From NCBI GenBank assembly GCA_963701385.1, contig CAVOZW010000012.1:47553-111552 (forward strand): a DNA stretch of 64,000 nt, given 5' to 3'. Of the stretch, positions 1 through 9,793 are shown piece by piece. The DNA comes from B30-G6 sp963701385. Its GTDB lineage: Bacteria > Desulfobacterota > Desulfobacteria > Desulfobacterales > B30-G6. Position 1 is the first letter of the stretch; every line of letters begins with the position of its first letter. Below the pieces are notes generated by a model, which made no database searches, had not been told where the DNA came from, and saw only the letters and a program-made list of their open reading frames with translations. The translations under genes and the position numbers were made by a program.

Positions 1-438
1 TTTCAACACACCGCTTTCAGGGTCGAATCGGTTTGTTTTGATCTCCTCTTGAACGACGACAGCTAGACGTGCTTGTTCCTGGGAATCCAGACTCTCAAAA
101 TCCGAGTGGGTGAATTCACGTGCATCTACCGTCGAGAGGCCATGATGGCGGGCGGCCAGGTAGAGCCCCATCCGGTGCAGAAAGTCGGCTGACCAGTCCG
201 GGGCCAGGTATGAGCCATGCCCCCAGATGGTACCGATGTGCTGACCCCCGCGGCTGAAATAATAATTCTGCCCATCGATGATATCCTCTCCGGTTATGAT
301 GGTAGCGCCTGATGGTGCCATGATCTTCACCGGGATAGGCGGTTTGGCCTTGTTGATGATATATCCTCCAAAAATCAAGACACCGAACGTCAGGCCGAGA
401 ATAAAGAGAAAAATTGCTCTTAGCTTTGGGTTTGTCAT
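1..438 (-). CDS. norZ: Quinol-dependent nitric oxide reductase, N-terminal part (cut by window edge)
   Basis: This reading frame stays open to the window edge, so only the first 146 residues are visible. The family reduces two NO to N2O in the cytoplasmic membrane with electrons from quinol. Visible are one N-terminal membrane segment (about residues 8-27) and the periplasmic qNOR signature, including TGEDI, YFSRGGQHIGTIWGHG and YLAPDWSADFLHR. The catalytic transmembrane domain lies outside the window. The ATG at 438 follows a strong ribosome site, AGGAGAGGTG. The gene lies 59 bp downstream of the cupin gene on the same strand, with no separate promoter seen between them, so co-transcription from the sigma-54 promoter near 900-915 is likely. 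qNOR is preferred over cNOR because the quinol-type N-terminal extension is fused to the chain. Confidence 0.85.
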   Translation of the reverse strand, partial: MTNPKLRAIFLFILGLTFGVLIFGGYIINKAKPPIPVKIMAPSGATIITGEDIIDGQNYYFSRGGQHIGTIWGHGSYLAPDWSADFLHRMGLYLAARHHGLSTVDAREFTHSDFESLDSQEQARLAVVVQEEIKTNRFDPESGVLK

Positions 439-497
439 AACAAGTCACCTCTCCTATAATTTAAGTAAATAGCTAAATGAAATGAAGTTAGGATTGA

Positions 498-833
498 CTA
501 TTTGCCACGGATCATAACCAACAGCATCTTAAATTTTTCTTGTGCATGCAGCGCATGAGAAACATTGGCCGGCATAATCAGCATTTCCCCTGAATTAACA
601 GTAGCGGTCTTTCCACCAATCGTTATTTCCGCTTTCCCGTCCAGAATATAAACGATCGCATCAAAAGGGGCGGTGTGCTCACTGAGACCCTGGCCCGAAT
701 CAAATGCAAAAAGGGTAATATTACCAATTTCTTTCTTCAGCAGTGTTTGGCTGACCACGGAACCATCAGCGTAATGGATGTTGTTTTCTAAATTGAACGG
801 GACACCTTTGCGTTTTTCCATATTATCATTCAT
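498..833 (-). CDS. Small cupin-domain protein
   Basis: This 111-residue single cupin has the typical two beta-barrel motifs, roughly SEHTAPFDAIVYILDGKAE and SGEMLIMPANVSHALHA. Histidine and glutamate positions fit a metal-binding cupin, but no substrate can be named. The start at 833 is chosen because AAGGAAAC lies just upstream; the frame stays open further 5' without a better start. It lies between the hemerythrin-like gene and the NO reductase gene on the same strand and follows its own sigma-54 promoter at 900-915, so a role in nitrosative stress is inferred from context only. Confidence 0.75.
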   Translation of the reverse strand: MNDNMEKRKGVPFNLENNIHYADGSVVSQTLLKKEIGNITLFAFDSGQGLSEHTAPFDAIVYILDGKAEITIGGKTATVNSGEMLIMPANVSHALHAQEKFKMLLVMIRGK

Positions 834-893
834 GATTGTTTCCTTATATGTGATTTGCGATGCGTTTCTTGCAAGATCTCTGTGATCTGATTG

Positions 894-947
894 ATCGGCG
901 GCAGACAGCGTGCCTATCGATACGCGAAATGTCTGCCTGTCGCCGAT
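894..947. promoter_or_regulatory. Inverted repeat overlapping the cupin/norZ sigma-54 promoter
   Basis: The left arm ATCGGCGGCAGACA (894-907) pairs with the right arm TGTCTGC-CTGT-CGCCGAT (930-947), interrupted only by a 4-base bulge. The arms flank the -24 element of the promoter at 900-915, and the left arm contains the -12 element. The right arm also contains GT-N7-AC (939-949), which matches the NorR core half-site pattern. It could be a NorR or repressor site, or the terminator-like end of the hemerythrin transcript. Confidence 0.5.
900..915 (-). promoter_or_regulatory. Sigma-54 promoter for the cupin-norZ operon
   Basis: On the minus strand the sequence reads AGGCACGCTGTCTGCC, against the consensus TGGCACG-N4-TTGCW. 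The GG and GC dinucleotides are exactly 12 bp apart. Transcription would start near 890, giving a leader of about 57 nt before the cupin ATG at 833. A NorR-type activator is encoded next door at 1696. The base match and spacing are visible; use by NorR is inferred. Confidence 0.7.
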
Positions 948-975
948 ACTATTCAATAATTTCTTTACACAGCAT

Positions 976-1535
976 TTACTGCAGATAGATTTTCTCAAGA
1001 GAATCAATCATCTTATGGAATGCCTCATGTTTTCCGGCACCGATCACCTGTGTCTCGATGTTTTCAAACCCCTCCCAGAGTTCAGCCTGTGTTTCATCGG
1101 ACAGATTTTTTTCGGCAATCGGAAACAGGACATTGTTTTCTTTTTCAATGTGCTGATTCAGCAGTGATATATAGGCCCGCGCATTTTTTATGAACTCGCG
1201 CAGCGCCTCCCGGTCATCGTCCAGATAGCGGGCCAGGGCGGCCTTCATTTTCGCGACATATTCGCGACCCTGCTGGTGTTCTTTGAGCATCACACCAATG
1301 GGCCCCGATTCCCTGCTGACACCCACCGCTTCCAAGTGCCGGAAACAGCAGTTGTTCCTCTTTGGTGTGATGACAGGTATCGACAAAGACCTTGAAAAAT
1401 TCCATCAGTTGCGCCACATGGTCAGGGTTGGCAATTTGACCCGATGTTTCGGCAGCGTTGCCGATACTGATCCAGTATCCGCAATGTGACCTTGACGGCT
1501 TCGTGCTCCTGTTTTAAGTCTTGTATGGGTTTCAT
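976..1535 (-). CDS. Hemerythrin-like protein, interrupted by two +1 frame breaks
   Basis: Three reading frames join into one protein of about 185 residues. The first begins MKPIQDLKQEHEAVK at 1535 after a perfect AAAGGAGG ribosome site. The second runs from ISIGNAAET to LLFPAL, and the third from EAVGVSRES to the stop at 976. One surplus base lies near 1470 and another near 1333; removing both makes the length a whole number of codons. Hemerythrin-type iron ligands are visible: H in KQEHEAVK, HHTKEEQLLFP, KEHQQG and HIEKENNVLFP. Such four-helix di-iron proteins bind O2 or NO, and relatives occur in NO-repair systems. It is transcribed ahead of the cupin and NO reductase genes. The breaks may be sequence errors or real inactivation. 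Confidence 0.75.
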
Positions 1536-1576
1536 TGGGCACCTCCTTTTAAATTGTGTTTGTTGTTGTATTAGAT

Positions 1577-1592
1577 AGCAAACCGCATGCCA
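1577..1592 (-). promoter_or_regulatory. Sigma-54 promoter for the hemerythrin-like gene
   Basis: The minus strand reads TGGCATGCGGTTTGCT. This matches TGGCACG-N4-TTGCW at all but one defined base, with the GG-GC spacing of 12. Transcription would start near 1566 and reach the ATG at 1535 after the AAAGGAGG site. A NorR-type activator gene starts 104 bp upstream in the opposite direction, the usual divergent arrangement of norR and its target. Confidence 0.8.
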
Positions 1593-1636
1593 TATTTAAT
1601 CTACATTAAATTACAGGTAGTTACAAACAATGTTAT

Positions 1637-1682
1637 CATTTTGTTAACAAAATGCGTGTTGCTATTATAACAACATTGTTGT
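1637..1682. promoter_or_regulatory. AT-rich dyads in the hemerythrin/norR divergent region, candidate enhancer
   Basis: A perfect 18-bp palindrome, CATTTTGTTAACAAAATG, lies at 1637-1654. A near-perfect dyad, ACAACATTGTTGT, lies at 1670-1682. They sit about 70-115 bp upstream of the predicted start of the sigma-54 promoter at 1577-1592, where enhancer-binding activators bind. The canonical NorR pattern GT-N7-AC was not found here, so the sites may belong to a variant NorR specificity or to another regulator. Confidence 0.45.
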
Positions 1683-1695
1683 AATTAAAGTAACC

Positions 1696-3259
1696 ATGGA
1701 TGTATTGGACACGATCATCTCAATGGCGGGTGATCTGACGGGCGCCCTGAATGCCGGGGACCGCTATCAACGCTTGCTGGATGCCATCGGGCGCGTCATC
1801 CCCTACAACGCCTCGACCCTGCTCCGTCTTGAAGGAGACGAACTGGTGCCCATGGCAGCCGTGGGGCTGAAGGCCGATGCCATGGGCCGCAGATTCCCCC
1901 GCAGCGACCACCCGCGTCTGGACATTATCTGCAATGCGGCAGAGCCCGTGCTTTTTCCTTCCGACACCCAGCTTCCCGATCCCTTTGACGGGTTGTTGCG
2001 CTCGGACACAGACGCCTTGCAGCACATTCATGCCTGTCTGGGATGTCCCTTACGGGTGGAGAATCAGCTGGTGGGCATATTGACGGCCGATGCCAAAGAC
2101 CCGCACAGTTTCGATCATCTGGAGCCACGCTTCCTCAAGGCCGTGGGTGCCATGGCAGGCGCCCAGATACAAACCGTCAACCTGATCGAAGCCTTGGAGC
2201 AAAGCGCCAGACGACACGGACAAATTGCAGATGACTTGATGAGAGACGTTCAGCTGGGCAAGGACAAACAAATCATCGGCAGCAGTCCGGCCGATGGTCC
2301 GGTTGCGTCGCGAAATCGAGCTTGTGGCAGGTTCGGATTTTACCGTTCTGGTTTTAGGCGAAACCGGTGTCGGAAAAGAACTGGTCGTGCGGGCCATTCA
2401 TGCTGAGTCAATGCGAAAAGACGGTCCCATGCTGTATCTCAACTGTGCCGCCATACCCGAAACACTGGCGGATTCCGAACTTTTCGGGCACACAAAAGGC
2501 GCCTTTACCGGCGCCAGTAAAGACCGGGCGGGCAAGTTCGAGGTGGCCGACAAGGGTACGCTGTTTCTTGACGAAATCGGTGAACTGCCCCTGTCTATTC
2601 AAGCCAAACTGTTGCGAACCATCCAAGAAGGGGAAATTCAGCGCGTCGGATCGGAAAAAACCGTCCAGGTGAATGTGCGCCTGCTGACAGCCACGAATAG
2701 AAACCTTGAAAAAGAGGTCGAAAAAGGCACGTTCAGGGAGGATCTGTTTCACCGTCTCAATGTCTACCCCCTCAGGGTGCCGGCCTTGCGAGAACGCACA
2801 ACGGACATTCCGCTGCTGGCCGGTTTTTTCAGCGAACGCATGCAGAGACGACTTGGGCTCGGACCGGTCAGAATCACGACGGATGCCATGGATGTATTGA
2901 GTGCCTATGCCTGGCCCGGCAATGTCAGAGAATTGGAGAACATCCTGTCAAGATCGATTCTCAAGGCCTCGGCCGAGTTCCCCCCGGGGGAGCAGGTGGT
3001 GGTCAATCAGGGCCATTTGGGAGACGACCTGTCATCGATTCCGATCATGGCTCAAATTGATCCCCAACCATCATCACAGCCATTGCCTTCCGGCTATTCG
3101 CTCCGTGAAGCAACCAAGCGTTTTCAGCGGCAGGTGATCCAAGGCACGCTGGATCACAAAAAAGGTAACTGGGCCGCGGCTGCAAGAGAGCTGGGGATGC
3201 ACCGCAGCAACCTCCACAATCTGGCCACACGATTGAAGCTTCGGGAAAAGACGCGTTAG
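1696..3259 (+). CDS. norR: NorR-type NO-responsive sigma-54 activator, one frame break
   Basis: About 520 residues when one surplus base near 2290 is removed; the sequence then runs IIGSSPA-MVRLRREIELV without a gap. The order is an N-terminal GAF domain (roughly 15-165), an AAA+ domain and a Fis-type HTH. Visible motifs are Walker A GETGVGKE, the sigma-54 loop GAFTGA, FLDEIGELP and WPGNVRELEN; the C-terminus contains AARELGMHRSNLHNL. In NorR the GAF domain carries a non-heme iron that senses NO. The gene diverges from the hemerythrin-like gene, and both sigma-54 promoters in this block lie close by. Without the correction the product would end soon after the GAF domain. Confidence 0.85.
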
Positions 3260-3292
3260 CCGGCAACGACCACCCACATGAAAGGATCCCCT

Positions 3293-4323
3293 ATGCCGAT
3301 ACCGGGCAATCTGCTTACCACCGCCATGGCGGTCATGCCCCACACCGATGTGGATCGGGCGCTGGATGCCGCCCTGTCTCTGGATATACCCTTCTGGCCG
3401 CAGCTGCCGAACTACAACTACTACGAGGATATGTATGTCCAGGCATCGGAACATTTTCCGGGCATCCTCCTGGACCTGGAAAAGCGAACCCTGAGATTTT
3501 CGCTGGACAAATTTATCGACGAATTCGAAGCGGCCCAGGCCCGGTTCGACGACCCCGCCTATTTTGACATCAGCCCAACCTATTCAGTGGTATACCATCG
3601 CTTCTTGGAACTCGACCTGTCAGACCGGGCCGCGATTCGCGGCCAGCTGGAAGGGCCCATCAGTTTCGGGTTCAATATCCTCGACCAGAACGAACGGCCC
3701 ATCCTTTTTGACGACACGATTCGCCCGTTCATGTTCGAGTTTATGGCCCAACGCATCAATGTACAACTGGCGCGCCTGAAAAACCGAAACGCCAACGCCT
3801 TCATGTTTGTCGACGAACCGGGTCTGCAGTTCCTGTTTTCGGCCATGTCCGGTTATGATGATCGAAAAGCCAAAAAGGACATGGATGAATTTTTTGCCCG
3901 GATCGATCGTCCCCGTGCGGTATTCATTTGTGCGGCAACCCTGACTGGGATTTTTTGCTGAACACGGATCTGGACGTGCTTTCCCTGGATGTGTTCACCA
4001 ACGGAGAGGTTTTTGCTTCGTATGGGGACAGCATCAAGCGCTATCTGAAACGGGGTGGTATTCTTGTGTGGGGTATCGTCCCAACCGGTTTTGAAGATTT
4101 CTCAACAGCAAACATAACGCTGCTGGGAAAGCAGCTGGGCAGCATCTGGGATCAGCTTGCCCGAAAAGGTATCGACCTGGACATGCTGCTGCGTCAAAGC
4201 CTTTTGTCGCCGGCAACCTGCTGTCTGGTCAACCCGGACAAGGAAAAAACGGTCGAAAAGGCGTTTGCCATGATCAATGAACTTTCACAGATGTTAAGAG
4301 AAAGGTATCGACTGTTAACATAG
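3293..4323 (+). CDS. MetE/UROD-fold protein, one frame break
   Basis: A protein of about 343 residues resembling the family annotated as uroporphyrinogen decarboxylase / cobalamin-independent methionine synthase. Conserved stretches include MAVMPHTDVDRALD, GPISFGFNI, DEPGLQFLFSAMSGYDD and IHLCGNPDWDFLL, the last with a Cys that in this fold can be a metal ligand. The reading frame breaks near 3922, where one base appears missing between CCCCGT and GGTATTCAT. The ATG at 3293 follows AAAGGA. It starts 33 bp after norR on the same strand and may be read with it. Such proteins often serve in methyl transfer, but no substrate can be assigned. Confidence 0.7.
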
Positions 4324-7300
4324 AATGCATGTGCACGCATTAAGACAAACTAGAATCCGTCTCCCTTTTCTACCAGTGACCCACCCGAAATCATTGAAAA
4401 CACAAAAGATCGCCGGAACCACCAGCAATACCAGCAGGGTCGATACCAGCAGACCAAAGACAATGCTGGTCGCCAGGGGCGTTAAAATCTGTGCCTGCAG
4501 GCTCTTTTCCAACAACAGCGGCGTCAACCCGGCTATGGTCGTCAGTGAGGTCAGCAGAATGGCACGAAAACGTTCACGGCTGGCTATTTTTGCCGCCTCG
4601 GGGATTGAATATCCTTCGCGGACGCGAAGTTTCAGAAATTCCACCAGCAGAATCGAGTCGTTAACGACGATGCCTGCCAGGGAAGCGGCGCCCATAATGC
4701 TGGGCATGGATATTTCGAGCCCCATGAATACGTGTCCCCAGATTACGCCAATCATTGCCAGGGGAATGGCCACCATGACGGCGACGGGCTCGATATAGCT
4801 TCGGAACTGAAAACTCAACAGAATAAAAATCCCCACCAGGCCCACCATAAAACCACGCACCATGGAGGAACCGGTTTTATTCGATTCTGCTGCCTGCCCT
4901 TCTATTTCGATCCCGATATCAGGGAACCTGTCTTTCAATCCCGGCAGAAACTGCTGACGGGTGTCAGCCAGTATCTGGTTTGGATTACCTTTCTCGGTGT
5001 CCACGTCGGCGGTAACAGTGACGGTTCGGATCCCCTGGACTCGGTTTATCCGGGCATACCCCCGGTCCATTGTCACATGCACAACCGTTCCCAGTGGAAC
5101 CAGGTGTCCGGTGCTCGTTACAATACGAAAATCGAGTAAATCATTCAGGTTCTTACGGCTGACGTCATTGAGCAAGACACTGATTTCGTAGTCTTCATCG
5201 GCCGATTGCAGCTCTTGAGCCGTCACGCCTAAAAAAGCGTCTCGTATCTGTGTCGCGACTGTCATCACATCCAGACCGAAAGCAAGCGAACCCTCTTTCA
5301 GTTTCAACCGGATCTCCGCTTTGCCGGGACGCATGTCGTCGGACAGATTCAGTAAGCCCTGGTAATGCTGCAGCCATTCTTGCAACGATAGAGAAGCCTG
5401 CTTCAACTGGTCCAGGTCGTCACCTTGCAGACGTATCTCAATGGCCAGACCGGCCACGCCTGCCTGAGGCTCCTTGAAGTTCAAACTGACGATATCCGGC
5501 TGGAAGCCAATTTCACTGCGCCAGTGTTGCAAGAAGTCATCGGTCCGACCCACCCGCTACCTCAGCGCTTAAAAGATCGGCACTGATAGTGGCCACATGG
5601 GTTCCGACCTCGTTGGCGTCCAGGTTTTTGTTATATTGAATCATCACATCCTTGATCAGCTGTTTCTGCCGAGGTTGCAGCGGCGTAAAATGATCATCGA
5701 CCTTTTTGAGCGCATCCGTGATCTCTTTCACCAGCGCTTCGGTGCGCCACAAGGGTGTTCCCTGGGGCATCAGCAGCCTTGCCTCCATGGAATCCCCGTC
5801 GATGTCCGGAAATGCAACCCTTTTTAAATGTCCTCCAGCCAGCATCCCTGCGGACACAAGAAACACGGCAATAACCAGACCCAGAAAAAGATATCGCCAA
5901 TCGACCACGACATCGACAACCCGCCCGACGACTTGACTGCGAAACCAGTCGATACCATCGTCGAAACGACGCCGAAACCCCTTCTGGTTGTTCTGGATAT
6001 CATGCTTTAAGGCATGTTCGAGATGATGAGGAAGTATCAGAAATGCTTCCAGCAGGCTGACAGCCAATACAGCGATCAACACCACGGGGATGACCTGCAG
6101 TACCCTGCCCATATTACCACTGAGAAATGCCAAGGGTACAAACACCGCCACGGATGTTAAAAACGATGAGAGCACACCGGGCATGACCTGCCTGGTCCCT
6201 TCTATCACGGCTTTTAGGGCGGACGCCCCCTGACGCAGATGTGTTGCGATGTTTTCCGAAATAACGATGGCATCATCCATCAGTAATCCAAGGGAAATCA
6301 ACAATGCCACCATGGTAATCATATTGATGGACTGCCCCATGAGTGACATGATGAAAAGACCGCCCAGAAAAGAGACCGGCAAGCCCATGGCCACCCAGAA
6401 GGCGAAGCGGAATTTAAAAAACAGCCACATCACGATAAATACCAGTACAAGACCCTGCAACCCATTGGAAACCAGAATCTGCAGACGGGCACGAACAACG
6501 CTTGAGTTGTTATTGGTCAAACTGAGTTTAACATCAGGCGGCGCCATTTGCTGCTCGCGCTCAACAAAGGTTTTGACCGCATCAAAAACCCGCAAGGTGT
6601 CCTGAGACTTGTTTTTGTAAATTTCGAGCAGCCCTGCTCGATGTCCATTAAAAAGAATTTTTTCTTCATCCAGTTCAAAACTGTCCTCGATATCGGCAAT
6701 ATCGCCTAGCAGAAGCTCGCCTCCACCATCGCCGGCACCCAAAATAACGAGCTTTTTTAGGTCTTGCACCGTACGCTGCTGGCTCATAAATCGAATCAAA
6801 TAATTGCGCTGAAGTGTTTCTACCGAACCGGCCGGCAGATCGATGTTCTGTCTTGCAATGGCACTGGCAATATTGCTGATACTGATGCCATGGCGCTGCA
6901 ATACCTCCGCCGCGATTCTGACCTGAAGTTGGTGTTCTGAAAATCCGTCCAGAGAAACCTGGGACACCAGTGGAAGTCGCTGCAGCCGGTCCTTGAGCTG
7001 ATCGGCATATGCCTTCAGATCTGCGGTGGTCATCGGTCCCGCAACGGCAATGGAGACAACATGATCTGTACGACCCAGTTGTTTGATCACAGGCGTCTCC
7101 ACCTGTTCCGGAAAATTGTCGATGGCATCTACTTCACTTTTGACGTCATCCATGAACTGCGCAAATATGCCGCCTTCGTTCATTTTTACGATGGTCGTGG
7201 CATTGTTTTCCAGGGCCTGGCATTTGATTTCCTCGACGTCATTGACCGCGTCAATCACCTCTTCAAGACGTTGACAAATGGTGCGCTCAACATCCTCGGG

Positions 7301-7459
7301 GCCGGCCCCTGGATACGTCACGCTAATTTGGAGCTCCTGGGGAGCAAATTCCGGAAAGGTTTCGCGTTCCAGCGTGGGTAGCGATGCAAGACCGACCACC
7401 AATAGAAACAGCATCAATAGATTTGCGGCTGTTGGATGGGCAGCAAAAAAACGAATCAT
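4315..7459 (-). CDS. RND-family efflux permease (AcrB/MexF-like), one frame break
   Basis: A protein of about 1047 residues in two frames joined near 5553, where one surplus base separates AEVAGG from RTDDFLQHW. The N-terminus, IRFFAAHPTAANLLMLFLL, is typical of this RND subgroup, and the first periplasmic domain carries YPGAGPEDVERTICQ. Two sets of transmembrane helices are visible, including GLLMDDAIVISENI in the first half and GIVVNDSILLVEFL in the second. It would export compounds by proton antiport together with the adaptor encoded just upstream, whose stop overlaps this start (ATGA). No outer-membrane factor is present in the window. Its 3' end overlaps the convergent MetE-like gene by 9 bp. 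Confidence 0.85.
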
Positions 7460-8815
7460 TTATCGATACCCCCACCAACGGATGAAAGCAGTTGCGCCAA
7501 GGCCTTCGTATCATCGACAGGTACGAGAAGCATGCCCTCGATGGCCGGCACCAGATCCGATATCACTATGCGTTCATTCGGCTCGAGACCCTCCTCGACA
7601 ATCACGTAATCGGAACCACGAATCCCAGGAAAAACATTGCGCCGCTGCAACCGGTTTTCAGCGTTGACGACATATACCTGTCGATCATGCAAGGCGCTCA
7701 AGGGGATGACGATGCGGTTCAACTGGGGAAGACCGGACAGCTTCACATCCACAAACAGCCCTTTTACCAGGGGCGGGCGTTTGCCGGGTTGAATACGTCC
7801 ATAGGGTTTGTCGACTTCAATGATGATATCCACGCTTCTGGTGCGCGGATCGAGTTCATGACCCACACGTGCGACAGTGGCATCCCATTCAATCAAATCA
7901 TTGTTCTGTTGCAGCTGAACGCTGGCAGAAAGTCCCGTGAGTTTGCTGATTTCCGCATAACCCGAATTTTCGGCATCCACAATCACATCGGATTGAACCA
8001 GATTGGCCAGACGCGCCATGGGCATCTGTACCCTTACCTCAGCCGTTTCGATGCTTTCTGCAATTACCATGACACGGCCCTGTCCGACAAATTCCTGTTT
8101 TTCAATCTGAACCGAAGCGATACGACCGTTGAAAGGCATGCGAATGGTGGTACGTTCAAGATTGAGTTTTGCGGTGGATAGCTGTGTTTCCAGTTTTGCC
8201 AGATCTGTCTTTAGCCGCTTGCGGTCAACCGGATAATAGATTGATGCTGTTATACAAGGCCTGTACACGCTGTTGTTGCACCAGCACATTGCGTTGCTCT
8301 TTTTCAACATCGGAGGGTGACAGAGAGCCGAAATCAAGCAGTTTCTGTTTACGTTGAAGTTCATCTTTTGCTATTTTTAAGGCCTGGCGTTCAATGGCCA
8401 GTGAGGCTTTGTCGTTTTCTTCGCGGACATCGACTTGCGCCAGCTGAACATTGACGCTATCAATTTCCGTCTCAGCACGTGCAATCGCCAGCTCGTAGTC
8501 ACGGGGATCGAGTTTCAGCAGGACCTCATCGGCATTGATCAAAAGACCCTGTTTTAGACGCGGGTGAAGGCCGACAACCGTCCCGCCAACCTGTGCAATC
8601 GCCTGCCACACCTGACCCGGCCGCACATAACCGGTCGCCATTGTGAGAGGCAACACGGTCGTTTGAGGCACATGGATGATCCTGACCGCGCTTGCTCTCT
8701 CCTGGATCGGCATATGCACCGGTTTGGAACTGTTCTTCTTTTGATAAACAAAAATTCCCACACCGATTAATACGGCCGGAATAATGAGCCAGTGCTTGAA
8801 TCGATTCATTTTCAT
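7456..8815 (-). CDS. RND efflux periplasmic adaptor (HlyD/AcrA-like), one frame break
   Basis: A membrane fusion protein of about 452 residues in two frames, joined near 8235 by removing one base so that SINLL continues into PVDRKRLKTDL. An N-terminal membrane anchor (about residues 9-25) is followed by the first lipoyl half-motif, a long coiled-coil hairpin, the second lipoyl half (TTIRMPFNGRIASVQI) and beta-barrel domains. It links the inner-membrane pump to an outer-membrane channel. The adaptor and permease genes overlap by 4 bp and form an operon. Upstream bases give only a weak ribosome site, so ATG 8815 could be replaced by the ATG two codons later. Confidence 0.85.
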
Positions 8816-8978
8816 ATCACACCCAATCTATACCCTAACTTCAAGTTTTACAGCGATAGTTCTCATTTTCTGGGTTGACCGGCGCATCCAGGCATCATGC
8901 AAGGGCGCTCTAATACGCAGGGATCCTTTATTTGGCTTCTGATCCGCTAATCCCGTTTCTGAAAAAAAATGAACCCCA

Positions 8979-9560
8979 TCAGGGAGCCGCCCTACGCACC
9001 CGAATGATCTCCACGGGCGTTTTGGGCACATCGCGGAAGCGGCCCTTGTTGCCGGTCTCCACCTTGGAAATGGCATCCACCACCTGCATACCTTCGATAA
9101 CTTTCCCGAAGACGGCATATCCCCATCCGGAAGGCGTCTGTCCCTGGTGATTTAGAAAGGTATTGTCCACCGTGTTGATGAAAAATTGAGAAGAAGCGCT
9201 GTGCGGATCCTGGGTACGCGCCATGGCAATGGTGCCACGGTTGTTTTTCAGACCGTTGTTGGCCTCGTTCTTTACGAGTGCCATGGTAGGCTTTTTCTGC
9301 ATGTCACGCGAAAACCCGCCCCCCTGGATCATGAAGCCCGGGATCACCCGGTGAAAAATAGTGGACTTGTAAAACCCGGCATCGACATACGCTAAAAAGT
9401 TTTTCACGGTCAGGGTCGCTTGGTCGGGGTAGAGTTCCAGGACGATCTTTCCCCTGGAGGTTTCCATGACCACCAGGGGGTGGGATACCGGTGTCTCCTG
9501 CCCCAAGGACGTCCCCCCCATCATCACAACAAATATAAAAGCCCACAGCGTCTGTTTCAT
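8979..9560 (-). CDS. ppiA: Periplasmic cyclophilin-type peptidyl-prolyl isomerase
   Basis: A 193-residue protein with a signal peptide (about residues 1-20, ending near TSLGQ) and one cyclophilin domain. The domain shows FHRVIPGFMIQGG, a GTIAMAR stretch and SASSQFFIN, the expected active-site blocks (Arg, Phe, Gln). It catalyses cis-trans isomerisation of prolyl bonds in exported proteins. ATG 9560 is chosen over an upstream in-frame start because AAGGAGTG lies in front of it and the signal peptide starts there. Confidence 0.9.
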   Translation of the reverse strand: MKQTLWAFIFVVMMGGTSLGQETPVSHPLVVMETSRGKIVLELYPDQATLTVKNFLAYVDAGFYKSTIFHRVIPGFMIQGGGFSRDMQKKPTMALVKNEANNGLKNNRGTIAMARTQDPHSASSQFFINTVDNTFLNHQGQTPSGWGYAVFGKVIEGMQVVDAISKVETGNKGRFRDVPKTPVEIIRVRRAAP

Positions 9561-9793
9561 GTAATCACTCCTTTTGCGGTAAGCGCTTGGCACGATGTTG
9601 TTCATGCGCAGTCTTGTCGCTTATAAATCCCCTTGAAATTGCATACATTTACACGGCAATATGTGCCCTGAACATGTTCGGGTGTCAACCGATTTCTTGA
9701 CTTCCGTCCGGGGAATGGTTTAACCTGTCTGATGAATTTTATGAATCATTGATGCGTTTGATATTTACGAACCCATCATGGAGGGCTAGCTGC

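Noticed and set aside
116..448. 110-residue minus-strand ORF
   Set aside because: Out-of-frame shadow of the qNOR N-terminus; its sequence has no family resemblance, while the neighbouring frame reads clear qNOR motifs to the window edge.
4325..5139. Plus-strand ORFs opposite the RND pump gene
   Set aside because: They are antisense shadows with odd composition and no ribosome sites; the minus strand holds the recognisable efflux protein.
9580..9610. TTGGCACG resembling a -24 box before the octaheme cytochrome
   Set aside because: No GC at the proper 12-bp distance, so it is not a sigma-54 promoter.
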